Of a DNA stretch of 64,000 nucleotides, positions 21,563 through 30,613 are shown piece after piece (position 1 is the first letter of the stretch; each line of letters opens with the position of its first letter). The notes below the pieces were generated by a model, which saw only the letters and a list, made by a program, of their open reading frames with translations, had not been told where the DNA came from and did no database searches. The position numbers were made by a program, and so were the translations under genes. The stretch comes from Salinicola lusitanus (GTDB lineage Bacteria; Pseudomonadota; Gammaproteobacteria; Pseudomonadales; Halomonadaceae), in the NCBI RefSeq assembly GCF_003206045.1, contig NZ_PZJM01000004.1, forward strand, positions 133,424-197,423, given 5' to 3'.

Positions 21563-21636
21563 GCCGCTCGTCACCCAACGCGAGCCACGACGCCGTCATC
21601 GCCCGATGGCGGCCTGACCCATTGACTGGACCCGCC

Positions 21637-22125
21637 ATGACCGCCAATCGTTACCAGCATCATTTCACCGTCTCCTGGGACCAGATCCACCGCGACGTCA
21701 GGGCGCTCTGCCATCGACTCGTCGAGCGCGACTTCGTGGGGATCGTCGCGATCACGCGCGGCGGTCTGATCCCGGCGGCGTTGATCGCCCGCGAGCTCAA
21801 CATCCGCCTGATCGATACCGTCTGCATCAAGAGCTACGACGAGCAGTCGCAGGGGAAGCTGGATGTGATGAAGGGCGTCGAGCACGATGGCGACGGCTGG
21901 CTGCTGGTCGATGATCTGGTCGATACCGGCAAGACGGCGCGTGCCGTGCGCGACATGCTTCCGAAATCTCATTTCGTCACCGTCTACGCCAAGCCCGAGG
22001 GGCGACCGCTGGTCGATCAGTATCTGACCGAGGTGGCACAGGATTGCTGGATCCAGTTCCCTTGGGATCTGGGGCACGCCTACGTCGAGCCGCTGGTCGA
22101 TCAGGTCCGTCCACCCAAAACCTGA
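21637..22125 (+). CDS. gpt: Xanthine phosphoribosyltransferase
   Basis: A 162-residue type I phosphoribosyltransferase. [33 protein letters not shown] and the PRPP loop [13 protein letters not shown] match E. coli Gpt closely. It salvages xanthine and guanine (and less well hypoxanthine). It follows apt by 74 bases and probably shares transcription. Confidence 0.92.
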   Translation: MTANRYQHHFTVSWDQIHRDVRALCHRLVERDFVGIVAITRGGLIPAALIARELNIRLIDTVCIKSYDEQSQGKLDVMKGVEHDGDGWLLVDDLVDTGKTARAVRDMLPKSHFVTVYAKPEGRPLVDQYLTEVAQDCWIQFPWDLGHAYVEPLVDQVRPPKT

Positions 22126-22143
22126 CCGCTGCGGAGAGTATCC

Positions 22144-22833
22144 ATGGCCCAGTCGCCGTTACCCGATAGCTGGAACGCCCATCTTGGCGACGAATTTCGC
22201 GCCCCGTACATGCAGGCGCTGCGTGAGTTTCTCGCCCAGGAGAAGGCGGCCCACAAGGTCATCTATCCCCATTCATCCCACTGGTTTCGCGCCTTCGAGC
22301 TGACACCGCTGGAGCGGGTCAAGGTAGTGATCCTCGGTCAGGATCCGTACCACGGGCCCCGTCAGGCCCACGGGCTCTGTTTCTCGGTACGTCCCGGGGT
22401 GCCGACACCGCCGTCGTTGCAGAACATTTACAAGGAGCTGGCCACCGACGTTGGCACCACGCCGGTGAACCACGGGTTTCTCGAGAGCTGGGCGCAACAG
22501 GGTGTGATGCTGCTGAACAGTGTGCTGACGGTCGAGCAGGGCAATGCCGGCTCCCACCGCAATCGGGGCTGGGAGACGTTTACCGACCGGGCGATCCAGA
22601 CCATCAACGAGCACTGCGATGGCGTGGTGTTTCTACTCTGGGGCAGCTACGCCCAGAAGAAGGCGAGCTTCGTCGATCGCGGCAAGCATCTCGTGCTTCA
22701 CGCGCCGCACCCGTCGCCGCTCTCCGCCCATCGCGGCTTCTTCGGCACACGCCACTTCTCTCAGGCCAATGCCTTCCTCGCCGAGCGTGGCATCGCGCCC
22801 ATCGACTGGCAGTTGCCCGCCAGCGTCGCCTGA
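22144..22833 (+). CDS. ung: Uracil-DNA glycosylase
   Basis: A 229-residue family 1 UDG. The water-activating motif GQDPYHG and the leucine-loop motif HPSPLS with its histidine are intact. It removes uracil from DNA in base-excision repair. It lies 18 bases after gpt, in a cluster that handles free and DNA uracil. Confidence 0.96.
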   Translation: MAQSPLPDSWNAHLGDEFRAPYMQALREFLAQEKAAHKVIYPHSSHWFRAFELTPLERVKVVILGQDPYHGPRQAHGLCFSVRPGVPTPPSLQNIYKELATDVGTTPVNHGFLESWAQQGVMLLNSVLTVEQGNAGSHRNRGWETFTDRAIQTINEHCDGVVFLLWGSYAQKKASFVDRGKHLVLHAPHPSPLSAHRGFFGTRHFSQANAFLAERGIAPIDWQLPASVA

Positions 22834-22890
22834 CCCCCGGCAGGTCGCGTACAATATCGCGGTTATCCCATTCTGACGAAGGCGCCGATC

Positions 22891-23520
22891 ATGAGTGTGC
22901 ACCCCATCTCCCACCCCCTGGTCAAACACAAGCTTGGACTGATGCGGGCGGCCGACATCAGCACCAAGAGCTTTCGCGAGCTGGCCTGCGAGGTGGCCAA
23001 GCTGCTGACCTACGAAGCGACCCAGAATCTGGAGATGGAGCCGGCGACGATCGAGGGCTGGAACGGTTCCCCGATCGAGGTCGAACAGATCAAGGGCAAG
23101 AAGGTCACCATCGTCCCCATCCTGCGCGCGGGGCTGGGAATGCTGGATGGCGTCACCGATCTGATCCCCAGCGCGCGCATCAGTGTCGTGGGTCTCTACC
23201 GCAACGAGGAGACACTGGAGCCGGTGCCCTATTTCGAGAAGTTCGTCAGTGCTCTGGACGAACGCCTGGCGATCGTGATCGATCCCATGCTGGCCACGGG
23301 CGGCTCGATGGTGGCCACACTGGACATGCTCAAGGAGCGGGGCTGCCAGCAGATCAAGGTCATCGTGCTGGTCGCGGCGCCGGAGGGCATCGAGCGGGTC
23401 GAGAAGGCGTATCCCGATATCGAGATCTATACGGCGTCCATCGATGAACGGCTCGACGAGAATGGCTACATCGTGCCGGGGCTGGGCGATGCCGGCGACA
23501 AGATCTTCGGTACCCGGTGA
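22891..23520 (+). CDS. upp: Uracil phosphoribosyltransferase
   Basis: A 209-residue enzyme that makes UMP from uracil and PRPP. The PRPP loop is [16 protein letters not shown] and the C-terminal uracil-binding segment is [23 protein letters not shown] -10-like hexamer lies at 22850-22855, about 40 bases upstream. Its TGA overlaps the GTG start of mobA. Confidence 0.96.
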   Translation: MSVHPISHPLVKHKLGLMRAADISTKSFRELACEVAKLLTYEATQNLEMEPATIEGWNGSPIEVEQIKGKKVTIVPILRAGLGMLDGVTDLIPSARISVVGLYRNEETLEPVPYFEKFVSALDERLAIVIDPMLATGGSMVATLDMLKERGCQQIKVIVLVAAPEGIERVEKAYPDIEIYTASIDERLDENGYIVPGLGDAGDKIFGTR

Positions 23521-24137
23521 TCGAACGCGCCGATGTCACGGGGGTGCTGCTGGCCGGTGGCCGCGGTCAGCGTATGGGTGGCGTGGACAAGGGGTGGGTA
23601 GACCTCGATGGCCGGCCGCTGGTCGCGCAGGCGGTGCAGCGGCTATCGCCTCAGGTCGATCGCATCGTCATCAGCGCCAATCGCCATCTCGATCGCTATC
23701 GCCGACTGGGTCACGCCGTCGTCACGGATACGCTCCCCGGCTATCCGGGGCCACTGGCCGGGGCGCTGGGCGCGCTGCGGGTGGTTTCCACGCCATGGAT
23801 ACTGCTGATCCCGGTGGATATGCCTTGGCTCCCCGTCGACACCCTGGCCAGGCTTGCCGACGGAATCGGCGAGGCGGATATCGCGGTCGCCCACGATGGC
23901 GGACGATTGCAGCCCCTGGTGGCACTGATACGCAGCTCCCTGGGCGCGGACCTGTCGGAGTGGCTGGCAGCCGGCGGCGGCCGGGTCGTCACCTGGTACG
24001 ATCGGCACCGCTGGGTTCAGGTCGATTTCCCCGGTCTGGAAGCGCAGTTCGCCAACCTCAACACCCCCCACGAGGTGGCGCTGGCGGAGCGCGTCCAGGC
24101 CGGTCACGCCAGCTCGCCGGATAGCTGCCATGAATGA
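23517..24137 (+). CDS. mobA: Molybdenum cofactor guanylyltransferase MobA
   Basis: A 206-residue nucleotidyltransferase. The GTP-binding signature is [20 protein letters not shown] and the metal site is IPVDMPWLP. It attaches GMP to molybdopterin to give the MGD cofactor. The only workable start is a GTG overlapping the upp stop by four bases (GTGA), so translation is coupled to upp. mobB overlaps its end by eight bases. Confidence 0.93.
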   Translation: MIERADVTGVLLAGGRGQRMGGVDKGWVDLDGRPLVAQAVQRLSPQVDRIVISANRHLDRYRRLGHAVVTDTLPGYPGPLAGALGALRVVSTPWILLIPVDMPWLPVDTLARLADGIGEADIAVAHDGGRLQPLVALIRSSLGADLSEWLAAGGGRVVTWYDRHRWVQVDFPGLEAQFANLNTPHEVALAERVQAGHASSPDSCHE

Positions 24138-24708
24138 AACCGTCGACGCGCTCGCCTGCGACATTCCCCTGCTGGGCATTGCCGCCTGGAGCGGAACCGG
24201 CAAGACCACGCTGCTGGAGACCCTGTTGCCCCGGCTTCGAGCGCGGGGCTGGCCGGCAGCCGTGATCAAGCATGCCCATCACGACTTCGACATCGACAAA
24301 CCCGGTAAGGACAGTCATCGCCTGCGCGCGGCGGGAGCGACCCCCATGGTGGTGGCCTCCGGTCGGCGTTTCGCGCTGATGATGGAAACGCCCGGGCAGC
24401 AGGAGCCGGACTTGCCGGCGCTGGTGGCGCAGGTCGCCGGCTTGAAGCCGAAGCTGATTCTGGTCGAAGGGTTCAAGACCTGGCCGATTCCGAAGCTGGA
24501 ACTGTATCGCGGCGAATCCGGTCAAGCGTGGGCGGCTGAACAGGATCCCTGGATACAGGCCGTGGCTTACAAGCCGGGCCTGATCTCCTCCGAAACCCTC
24601 GCCCGCCTGCCGTCGAGGCTGCCCCGTCTGGATCTGGACGATCCGGAGGCGATTCTGGTTTGGATCATCGATTGGGCCGCTGCCTGGCAGCCCAGGGCAC
24701 GACCCTGA
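24130..24708 (+). CDS. mobB: MobB, GTP-binding adapter for MGD synthesis
   Basis: A 192-residue P-loop protein. Walker A is GIAAWSGTGKTTLLE and the family motif is VIKHAHHDFDIDKPGKDSHRLRAAGA. MobB binds MobA and GTP and enhances cofactor guanylation. It overlaps mobA. Confidence 0.93.
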   Translation: MNETVDALACDIPLLGIAAWSGTGKTTLLETLLPRLRARGWPAAVIKHAHHDFDIDKPGKDSHRLRAAGATPMVVASGRRFALMMETPGQQEPDLPALVAQVAGLKPKLILVEGFKTWPIPKLELYRGESGQAWAAEQDPWIQAVAYKPGLISSETLARLPSRLPRLDLDDPEAILVWIIDWAAAWQPRARP

Positions 24709-24840
24709 CCGACCGACGTCGTCACCGCGCTTATCGTTGCACCGCCGGTATCCGGTGTCGGCGTTGCGGCAGGCACCGTGGCGGCGATCACGCTACACTT
24801 GATATCCGATTCAATGATGGAAAAACGAGGCGAGTTCAGC

Positions 24841-25623
24841 ATGACACTCACGCATCTCAATGCGCGTGGCGAAGCCCACATGGTCGATGTTGCCGACAAG
24901 CAGGAGACGCGGCGTGAGGCCCGAGCCCGAGGCGCGGTTCGCATGCAGGCTTCGACCCTGGCGCTGCTGGCCGACGGCGATCTGCCCAAGGGCGACGTGC
25001 TGGCCACGGCGAGAATCGCCGGCATTCAGGCGGCGAAGCGGACCCACGAGTTGATTCCGCTTTGCCACGCGTTGGCCCTGTCCAAAGTCAGCCTCGAGTT
25101 CACCCTGGACACTGAGGAAAACTGCGTGCATGTCGAGGCATTCTGCCGCCTCAATGGGCGCACCGGCGTGGAGATGGAGGCGCTGACGGCGGTTTCCGTG
25201 GCCTGCCTGACGCTCTATGACATGTGCAAGGCAGTCGACAGGGGGATGATCATCGATGGAGTCCGCCTCGAGCAGAAGCGCGGCGGCCGCTCGGGAGAGT
25301 GGTCGCGACAGGCTGCATCCGAAACGTCGCCGGCAGCGACCGGGGAGAAGGACGCCATCTCGCCAGCCAAAACATTGAAGGTGCAGTTCCTGGCAGAGCT
25401 CAGAGAGCGTTTCGAGACCGCCGAGTACACGTTGGCGTGGGAGCAGCTCCCCTCGGCCGATATCGCCGGCGTCAAGCTGGCGCTGATCGAGCGGGACGGC
25501 AAGTTCAAGGCCCTGCTGGGCCAGCGCGTTCTTTGCGCTCGCAACGAAGCCATGAGTCAGGACGGAACCGCCATCTCCCCGGGAGACGAGATCGCTTTCT
25601 TCCCGCCGGTCACCGGTGGCTGA
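24841..25623 (+). CDS. moaC: MoaC-MoaD fusion: cyclic pyranopterin monophosphate synthase plus molybdopterin synthase small subunit
   Basis: A 260-residue protein with two normally separate enzymes. Residues 1 to about 155 are MoaC ([70 protein letters not shown]). A polar linker of about 25 residues follows. Residues 179-260 are a complete MoaD of normal length ending FFPPVTGG, whose terminal Gly-Gly is thiocarboxylated. Start 24841 aligns with E. coli MoaC. No stop or frameshift separates the domains. Separate genes for MoaC and MoaD are not present nearby, and moaE follows after 16 bases. Confidence 0.92.
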   Translation: MTLTHLNARGEAHMVDVADKQETRREARARGAVRMQASTLALLADGDLPKGDVLATARIAGIQAAKRTHELIPLCHALALSKVSLEFTLDTEENCVHVEAFCRLNGRTGVEMEALTAVSVACLTLYDMCKAVDRGMIIDGVRLEQKRGGRSGEWSRQAASETSPAATGEKDAISPAKTLKVQFLAELRERFETAEYTLAWEQLPSADIAGVKLALIERDGKFKALLGQRVLCARNEAMSQDGTAISPGDEIAFFPPVTGG

Positions 25624-25639
25624 GGCTGGAGAGTTCGCC

Positions 25640-26101
25640 ATGAAGATTGCGATCAGCGTGCAGAAGGCGACATTCGACACCGAAGCGGAGCAGCGTCGGT
25701 TGACGGCGGGGCGTCTCGATATCGGTGCCGTCGTCAGTTTCACGGGTCGAGTCAGGGACACCAACGAGAGACCCGGCGTCACTGCCCTGACGCTGGAACA
25801 CTTCCCTGGCATGACGGAAAATTCGCTCCATGAAATCGCACTCGAGGCCGGGGAGCGCTGGACGCTTCAGGCTGTCACCATCATTCATCGCGTCGGATGT
25901 CTCCAACCCGGGGACGCCATCGTGCTGGTCATGACGGCCAGTCCGCATCGTCGCGCCGCCTTCGAAGCGTGTGATTTCATCATGGATTATTTGAAAACTC
26001 GGGCCCCTTTCTGGAAAAAAGAGCACACCGACAGTGGCTCTTACTGGGTGTCCGAGCGGCAAAGCGATCACGAGGCCGCGGATCGCTGGGAGCTCTCATG
26101 A
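25640..26101 (+). CDS. moaE: Molybdopterin synthase catalytic subunit MoaE
   Basis: A 153-residue protein. Family motifs are [48 protein letters not shown] (with the catalytic lysines) and a terminal EAADRWELS. It transfers sulfur from MoaD to precursor Z. It lies between the MoaC-MoaD fusion and moaA, overlapping the latter by four bases. Confidence 0.94.
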   Translation: MKIAISVQKATFDTEAEQRRLTAGRLDIGAVVSFTGRVRDTNERPGVTALTLEHFPGMTENSLHEIALEAGERWTLQAVTIIHRVGCLQPGDAIVLVMTASPHRRAAFEACDFIMDYLKTRAPFWKKEHTDSGSYWVSERQSDHEAADRWELS

Positions 26102-27087
26102 CCGATTTGATCGACAAGTTTTCACGTCCCGTCCGTTATGTCCGAATCTCGGTAACGGATCGGTGCGATTTTCGATGCGTCTACTGCATGAGCGAAGAGA
26201 TGACGTTCCTGCCCCGTGACCAAGTGCTGTCGCTGGAGGAGCTCTATCAGGTAGCGCGTGCCTTCACCGAACTCGGGGTGGAGAAGGTCCGGTTGACCGG
26301 GGGCGAACCGTTGGTGCGAAAAGGCATCGACGAGCTGGTAGCCCAGATCGGCAGCTTGCCGGGACTGAAGGATTTCGCCATGACGACCAACGGCGCCGGA
26401 CTGCGCCGCCACGCCCAGGCACTTCATGGCGGGGGCATGACCCGCCTGAACGTCAGCCTGGATTCCCTCGATCCCGAAAGATTCAAGCGACTGACGCGAA
26501 CCGGAGATCTGGAAAAGGTCATCGACGGGATTCACGCGGCTCAGGACGCCGGCTTCGACAAAATCAAGCTCAACGCGGTGGTGCTGCGTGGCCGTAACGA
26601 CGACGAAGTCCTCGACTTGGTGGCGTTCGCCCGGGATGAAAAGCTGGATATCAGCTTTATCGAGGAGATGCCGTTAGGCGATGTGTCGGATCACTCGCGG
26701 GGAGAAACTTTCTATTCGAGCGATGAGGTTCAGGCGCGAATCGAATCCCGGTATTCCCTCATGCCATCACCCGAGACGACGCTGGGTCCTTCACGCTATT
26801 TCCGCATGGCCGACAGCGATTGTCGAGTCGGCTTCATATCGCCCCATAGCCACAACTTCTGCAGTACCTGTAACCGGGTTCGTGTCACCGTCGAAGGCCG
26901 ATTGTTACTGTGTCTGGGAAACGAGCATTCCGTGGATCTACGCGAAACCCTGCGGCGCTATCCAGGTCAACTACAGCCGCTCAAGGAGCAGATTGTAGCG
27001 GCCATGGATTTGAAGCCGGAGCGGCATCATTTCTCCACGGATGGCGATGTACAGGTCGTTCGCTTCATGAATATGACGGGCGGTTAA
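26098..27087 (+). CDS. moaA: GTP 3',8-cyclase MoaA
   Basis: A 329-residue radical SAM enzyme. The N-terminal cluster is CDFRCVYC (CxxxCxxC), and the C-terminal cluster cysteines lie in [19 protein letters not shown]. The C-terminal Gly-Gly (NMTGG), needed for activity, is present. It makes the first Moco intermediate, then processed by MoaC. The gene is last in the mobA-mobB-moaCD-moaE-moaA block and ends at a terminator. Confidence 0.95.
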   Translation: MTDLIDKFSRPVRYVRISVTDRCDFRCVYCMSEEMTFLPRDQVLSLEELYQVARAFTELGVEKVRLTGGEPLVRKGIDELVAQIGSLPGLKDFAMTTNGAGLRRHAQALHGGGMTRLNVSLDSLDPERFKRLTRTGDLEKVIDGIHAAQDAGFDKIKLNAVVLRGRNDDEVLDLVAFARDEKLDISFIEEMPLGDVSDHSRGETFYSSDEVQARIESRYSLMPSPETTLGPSRYFRMADSDCRVGFISPHSHNFCSTCNRVRVTVEGRLLLCLGNEHSVDLRETLRRYPGQLQPLKEQIVAAMDLKPERHHFSTDGDVQVVRFMNMTGG

Positions 27088-27125
27088 CACGCTTTCGCAT
27101 CGGTCCTTGGGTCATTTGTGGGAAT

Positions 27126-27154
27126 AAAGGCACGTAAATTATGCGTGCCTTTTT
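27126..27154 (+). terminator. Intrinsic terminator after moaA
   Basis: A 9-bp stem AAAGGCACG / CGTGCCTTT with a 9-base AT-rich loop is followed by Ts, 39 bases past the moaA stop. Confidence 0.9.
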
Positions 27155-27246
27155 GATTTAATTTCTTGCCAACAAGGGGGGTGAGAATATACTTTCATCA
27201 AAACAACCGGTGTAATGCCGTATTGGAATCCAGCAAGGAGAGGACG

Positions 27247-27537
27247 ATGTCCACCGAGTCATTGGAACGCATCGCTCGCAATAAGAATGTGGCTCGTGCC
27301 GCCGCGCGTCAGTTGAGCATGGAGCAACTGCACAAACTGTCGGAAGTCATCGGGGAAGTGATCGAGCAGAAGCAGCAGGAAGATCATGAGCGCCAGAAAG
27401 AGGAAGCCGACAAGCAGAAGAAGTTGGCCGAGATTCGAGAGGCGATGAACAACGCCGGACTGTCGATGGACGATCTGGTTGGCGAGCAGCCCCGCAAGCG
27501 TCGCGGTCGGCCGCCCAAGAACGCCAGCAAGAACTGA
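27247..27537 (+). CDS. Small H-NS-like protein with C-terminal AT-hook
   Basis: A 96-residue basic protein. Residues 1 to about 80 are helical and heptad-like (LERIARNKNVARAAARQL, then a long charged coiled coil rich in Glu, Gln and Lys), followed by NNAGLSMDDLVGE, resembling the oligomerisation part and linker of H-NS family proteins. The C-terminus is PRKRRGRPPKNASKN, an AT-hook with core RGRP. The usual H-NS DNA-binding domain with its WSGRGR-type loop is absent. AAGGAGAGG precedes ATG 27247. It is a single gene with its own terminator. Nucleoid binding is inferred. Confidence 0.75.
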   Translation: MSTESLERIARNKNVARAAARQLSMEQLHKLSEVIGEVIEQKQQEDHERQKEEADKQKKLAEIREAMNNAGLSMDDLVGEQPRKRRGRPPKNASKN

Positions 27538-27596
27538 GACAAGGTCAAGGTCTCCGGACGGCTCTACCTGGATTCATTCCGCCCGGGTACTCCCTG

Positions 27597-27632
27597 AAAA
27601 GCGCGTCTGCCAAATGGCAGGACGCGCTTTTT
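27597..27632 (+). terminator. Intrinsic terminator after the H-NS-like gene
   Basis: Stem AAAGCGCGTC / GACGCGCTTT encloses a smaller TGCC/GGCA hairpin and is followed by Ts. It lies 60 bases past the stop codon, before a convergent nuclease gene. Confidence 0.88.
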
Positions 27633-27733
27633 CGTTTCTGGCTCCCTCGTCTTGTGCTTCGCGAAGCGTGTCGTGACTCGGGGAAATCGACGCATTTGCG
27701 ACGCGTCTTTCTCCTCGACCGGCCGCCATTGCA

Positions 27734-29416
27734 CTAGGGGGCCGTGCGCACTTCATACTCCGGCTGCGGATCGGCGGGCATCAGTTGTAGATGGATCTCC
27801 AGCGAGACAGGCAGGCGTTCGTGGAGCCACTCTCGCAATGGGCCGAAGAGTTGCTGGCGGAGCTGGAGCAGCGTCTCCGCCGTGATCGCGTCTATGCGCT
27901 CATCCAGCCAGTCGGCCAGCGCATCTTCATCCAGCGGAAGGGATATCTCGCTGTCCCATATCATCTGCCCGATGCGGGTCCATCCGGTGGCCGTCGGCAG
28001 GACATTCAACGCAATCGACAGTGACTTGTCATGGCGCCGGGCCGACACCGGATTGGTGCGCTCCCCGGGGCGCATTCTTGAGGCAATCAACCGAGGTCTG
28101 AGATGGTGGGTGCCGCTGGGGACCAGGGTCTCTGCATCCAGAGATAGCACGACACCATTCTTGGCCAGTTGAGGAACATGAATGTCCATGGTCGAAGCCA
28201 ACTCGCGGTGCGCTTGTTGGTGGGAAGCCTCTCCATGGACCGGTAACAGCATTTTCGGTCTAAGCCACCGGTAGAGCTGGCGCAGCTCTTCACGAGCCGG
28301 ATGCCCCGAGGCGTGAAGCGCGGGATCGGTGTGCTCGTCATGGACATTGACGCCAAGACGCTTGAAGCCGGCCTTGAGACGCGCGATGGGGCGCTCGTTA
28401 CCGGGGATGGCGCGAGCCGAGAAGATGACATCGTCGTCGGCCAGCAGATCGAGAGCCGGGTGTCGTCCCTGGGACAGGCGAGACAGTGCGGAGCGAGGTT
28501 CGCCCTGGCTCCCGGTGGCGATGATGAGAACCTCCTCGGGATAAAGGTAACCCAGGTCATTCGCCGGGACCCGTGGTGGGAAATCGTCGAGATAGCCCAG
28601 TTGGGTGGCGATGGAAACCATGCGTTCCATCGAGCGTCCCAGCAGCGCCACGCGACGGTTGGTGCGCTCGGCAATCGCGCCCAGCGCCTTGATGCGAGCG
28701 ATATTGCTGGCGAAACAGCTGACCACGACGCGTCCCCGGCACTCCCGGATGACCGACTCCAGCGCCTCGGCCGCTTCCGCTTCACTTCGGGAGTGCCCCT
28801 CGACGTCGGCATTGGTCGAGTCGGCCACGACGAGGTCCACCGGTGCCAGCGCCTGGAACTGGGCGGCGGAGAATGGCGCACCGATGAGCGGGCGTTCATC
28901 CAGTTTCCAGTCACCGGTATGCAGCACCTTGTGGCGCGGCGTGATGATGGAGAGGGCGCAGCTCTCCGGGATCGAGTGGGTCACTGGCAGGAAGGTCACG
29001 CCGAAAGGGCCGGCAGCCACCCGAGCGCCGGGCTGGATGGGCTTCAGTGCATCGACTCTCAGGCCCTGCTCCGAGAATTTGGCCCGCAACATCTCGATGG
29101 CCAGAGGCGTGGCGTAGACCGGGCAGTTCCAGCGAGGCCATATCCAGGCCAGGGCGCCGAGATGATCCTCATGACCATGGGTGATGAACACCGCGGAGGG
29201 GACCATCGCATTCGCCGCCAGATGGTCGACATCGGGAATCTGCAGGGGCTGATCGGGGAGGTCCTGGCGAATCGTCATGCCGCAATCCACGGCAATCCAG
29301 TGGCCGTCATAGCCATAGAGCGACAGATTCATGCCGATTTCACCGCATCCCCCCAGGGGATGGAATAGCAGCGGCGGATAAGTACGGGGGCGGATCTGTG
29401 CGCGCGGACGGAACAT
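27734..29416 (-). CDS. RNase J-family metallo-beta-lactamase nuclease
   Basis: A 560-residue protein. The N-terminal HPLGGCGEIGMNLSLYGYDG and the zinc motif THGHEDHLGA (histidines from residue 80) are the RNase J pattern, followed by a beta-CASP domain with DSTNAD and HVSGHPAREEL-like (HASGHPAREELRQLYRWLRPKMLLPVHGE) motifs. Length matches RNase J of alphaproteobacteria. Expected role: 5' exo/endonuclease in mRNA or rRNA processing. AAGG six bases before ATG 29416 selects that start over an ATG two codons upstream. Confidence 0.82.
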   Translation of the reverse strand: MFRPRAQIRPRTYPPLLFHPLGGCGEIGMNLSLYGYDGHWIAVDCGMTIRQDLPDQPLQIPDVDHLAANAMVPSAVFITHGHEDHLGALAWIWPRWNCPVYATPLAIEMLRAKFSEQGLRVDALKPIQPGARVAAGPFGVTFLPVTHSIPESCALSIITPRHKVLHTGDWKLDERPLIGAPFSAAQFQALAPVDLVVADSTNADVEGHSRSEAEAAEALESVIRECRGRVVVSCFASNIARIKALGAIAERTNRRVALLGRSMERMVSIATQLGYLDDFPPRVPANDLGYLYPEEVLIIATGSQGEPRSALSRLSQGRHPALDLLADDDVIFSARAIPGNERPIARLKAGFKRLGVNVHDEHTDPALHASGHPAREELRQLYRWLRPKMLLPVHGEASHQQAHRELASTMDIHVPQLAKNGVVLSLDAETLVPSGTHHLRPRLIASRMRPGERTNPVSARRHDKSLSIALNVLPTATGWTRIGQMIWDSEISLPLDEDALADWLDERIDAITAETLLQLRQQLFGPLREWLHERLPVSLEIHLQLMPADPQPEYEVRTAP

Positions 29417-29747
29417 CGTCATCCTTGAAGGAGGAAATCTCGTTCCACTATAAGTCATGCGTCTCGACCCGCTCAAACGGGCACAGACGCTGGTCGACGC
29501 TGACGAGTAGGGTACAATGCGCCGTTCGTCGGGAAGCGGCGCCACCTGGCATCGGGGCTGGTGTTGCCGTCGGCGGCTCCTCGTGCGGGTCGCCAGGGCG
29601 GCGGGTCATCGATGTGTCGTTGCTGCAGAGGTGATGCCGCCGCGCCGGGTTCGGTTTTGCAACCGGGCCGAATGGTCGGTTTGAGCGCTTTTACACCCCG
29701 AGCTCTTTCCTAAAGCGCTTATGCGTTAACAGAGTGTCCTCAGAGTT
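29417..29747. other. Divergent intergenic region between the RNase J-like gene and purU
   Basis: About 330 bases without a gene. A TACAAT hexamer at 29513-29518 is a plausible -10 element for purU, with a poor -35 (TGGTCG at 29491-29496). No other clear structure was seen. Confidence 0.4.
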
Positions 29748-30596
29748 ATGTCGCACAACTATCGTCTCATCGTTTCCTGTCCCGACCGCGTCGGTATCGT
29801 CTCGCGGGTGTCGGGCTTCATCGCCTCCCAGGAAGGCTCGATCATCGAAGCCAACCAGCATTCCGACCTGGCTACCGGGCGCTTTTTCATGCGCTACGAC
29901 ATTCAGGCCAATGCGCTGAGCGCCCAGGAGTTTCGAATCGCCTTCGCGCCCATCGCCGAAGAGTTCGAGATGAGCTGGCGCCTCAGCGACTCCGACCGAC
30001 GCCAGCGGCTGGTGATCATGGTTTCCAAGGAGTCGCACTGTCTGGCCGATCTGCTCTATCGCTGGTCGGCCGGAGAGCTCGAGTGCGACATCCCGTGCGT
30101 GATCTCCAACCATGATGATCTGCGCGCCATGGTCGCCTGGTACGGGATTCCGTTCCATCACGTTCCGGTGGAGCCCGGCGACAAGGCGTCGGCCTTTGCC
30201 CAGGCCGAGCGTCTGATAGCGGCGGCCGAAGCCGACAGCGTGGTACTGGCGCGATACATGCAGATTCTGCCACCCGATCTCTGCCAGCGGTACGCCGGGC
30301 GAGTCATCAATATCCACCACAGCTTCCTGCCGTCGTTCGCCGGGGCCAAGCCTTACCACCAAGCCTTCGAGCGTGGCGTCAAGCTGATCGGTGCCAGCTG
30401 CCACTACGTCACCGAGGAGCTCGACGCGGGGCCGATCATCGAACAGGACATCCAGCGCGTGTCGCATTGCCATACACCTCAGGACCTGGTGCGGCTGGGG
30501 CGCGATGTGGAAAAGGCCGTGCTCGCGCGTGGATTGCGCTGGCATCTACAGGATCGCGTGCTCATTCACGGCAACAAGACGGTGGTGTTCTCCTGA
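29748..30596 (+). CDS. purU: Formyltetrahydrofolate deformylase
   Basis: A 282-residue enzyme with an N-terminal ACT domain (SHNYRLIVSCPDRVGIVSRVSGFI) and a C-terminal formyltransferase-like catalytic domain with INIHHSFLPSFAGAKPYHQAFERGVKLIGASCHYV. It hydrolyses 10-formyl-THF to formate and THF, balancing one-carbon pools for purine synthesis. It converges on dinB with an 17-base gap. Confidence 0.95.
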   Translation: MSHNYRLIVSCPDRVGIVSRVSGFIASQEGSIIEANQHSDLATGRFFMRYDIQANALSAQEFRIAFAPIAEEFEMSWRLSDSDRRQRLVIMVSKESHCLADLLYRWSAGELECDIPCVISNHDDLRAMVAWYGIPFHHVPVEPGDKASAFAQAERLIAAAEADSVVLARYMQILPPDLCQRYAGRVINIHHSFLPSFAGAKPYHQAFERGVKLIGASCHYVTEELDAGPIIEQDIQRVSHCHTPQDLVRLGRDVEKAVLARGLRWHLQDRVLIHGNKTVVFS

Positions 30597-30613
30597 TCCG
30601 CGCCACCTGATGT

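Noticed and set aside
24709-24840. Moco riboswitch before the moaC-moaD gene
   Set aside because: The spacer is only 132 bases and I could not lay out the conserved Moco aptamer helices.
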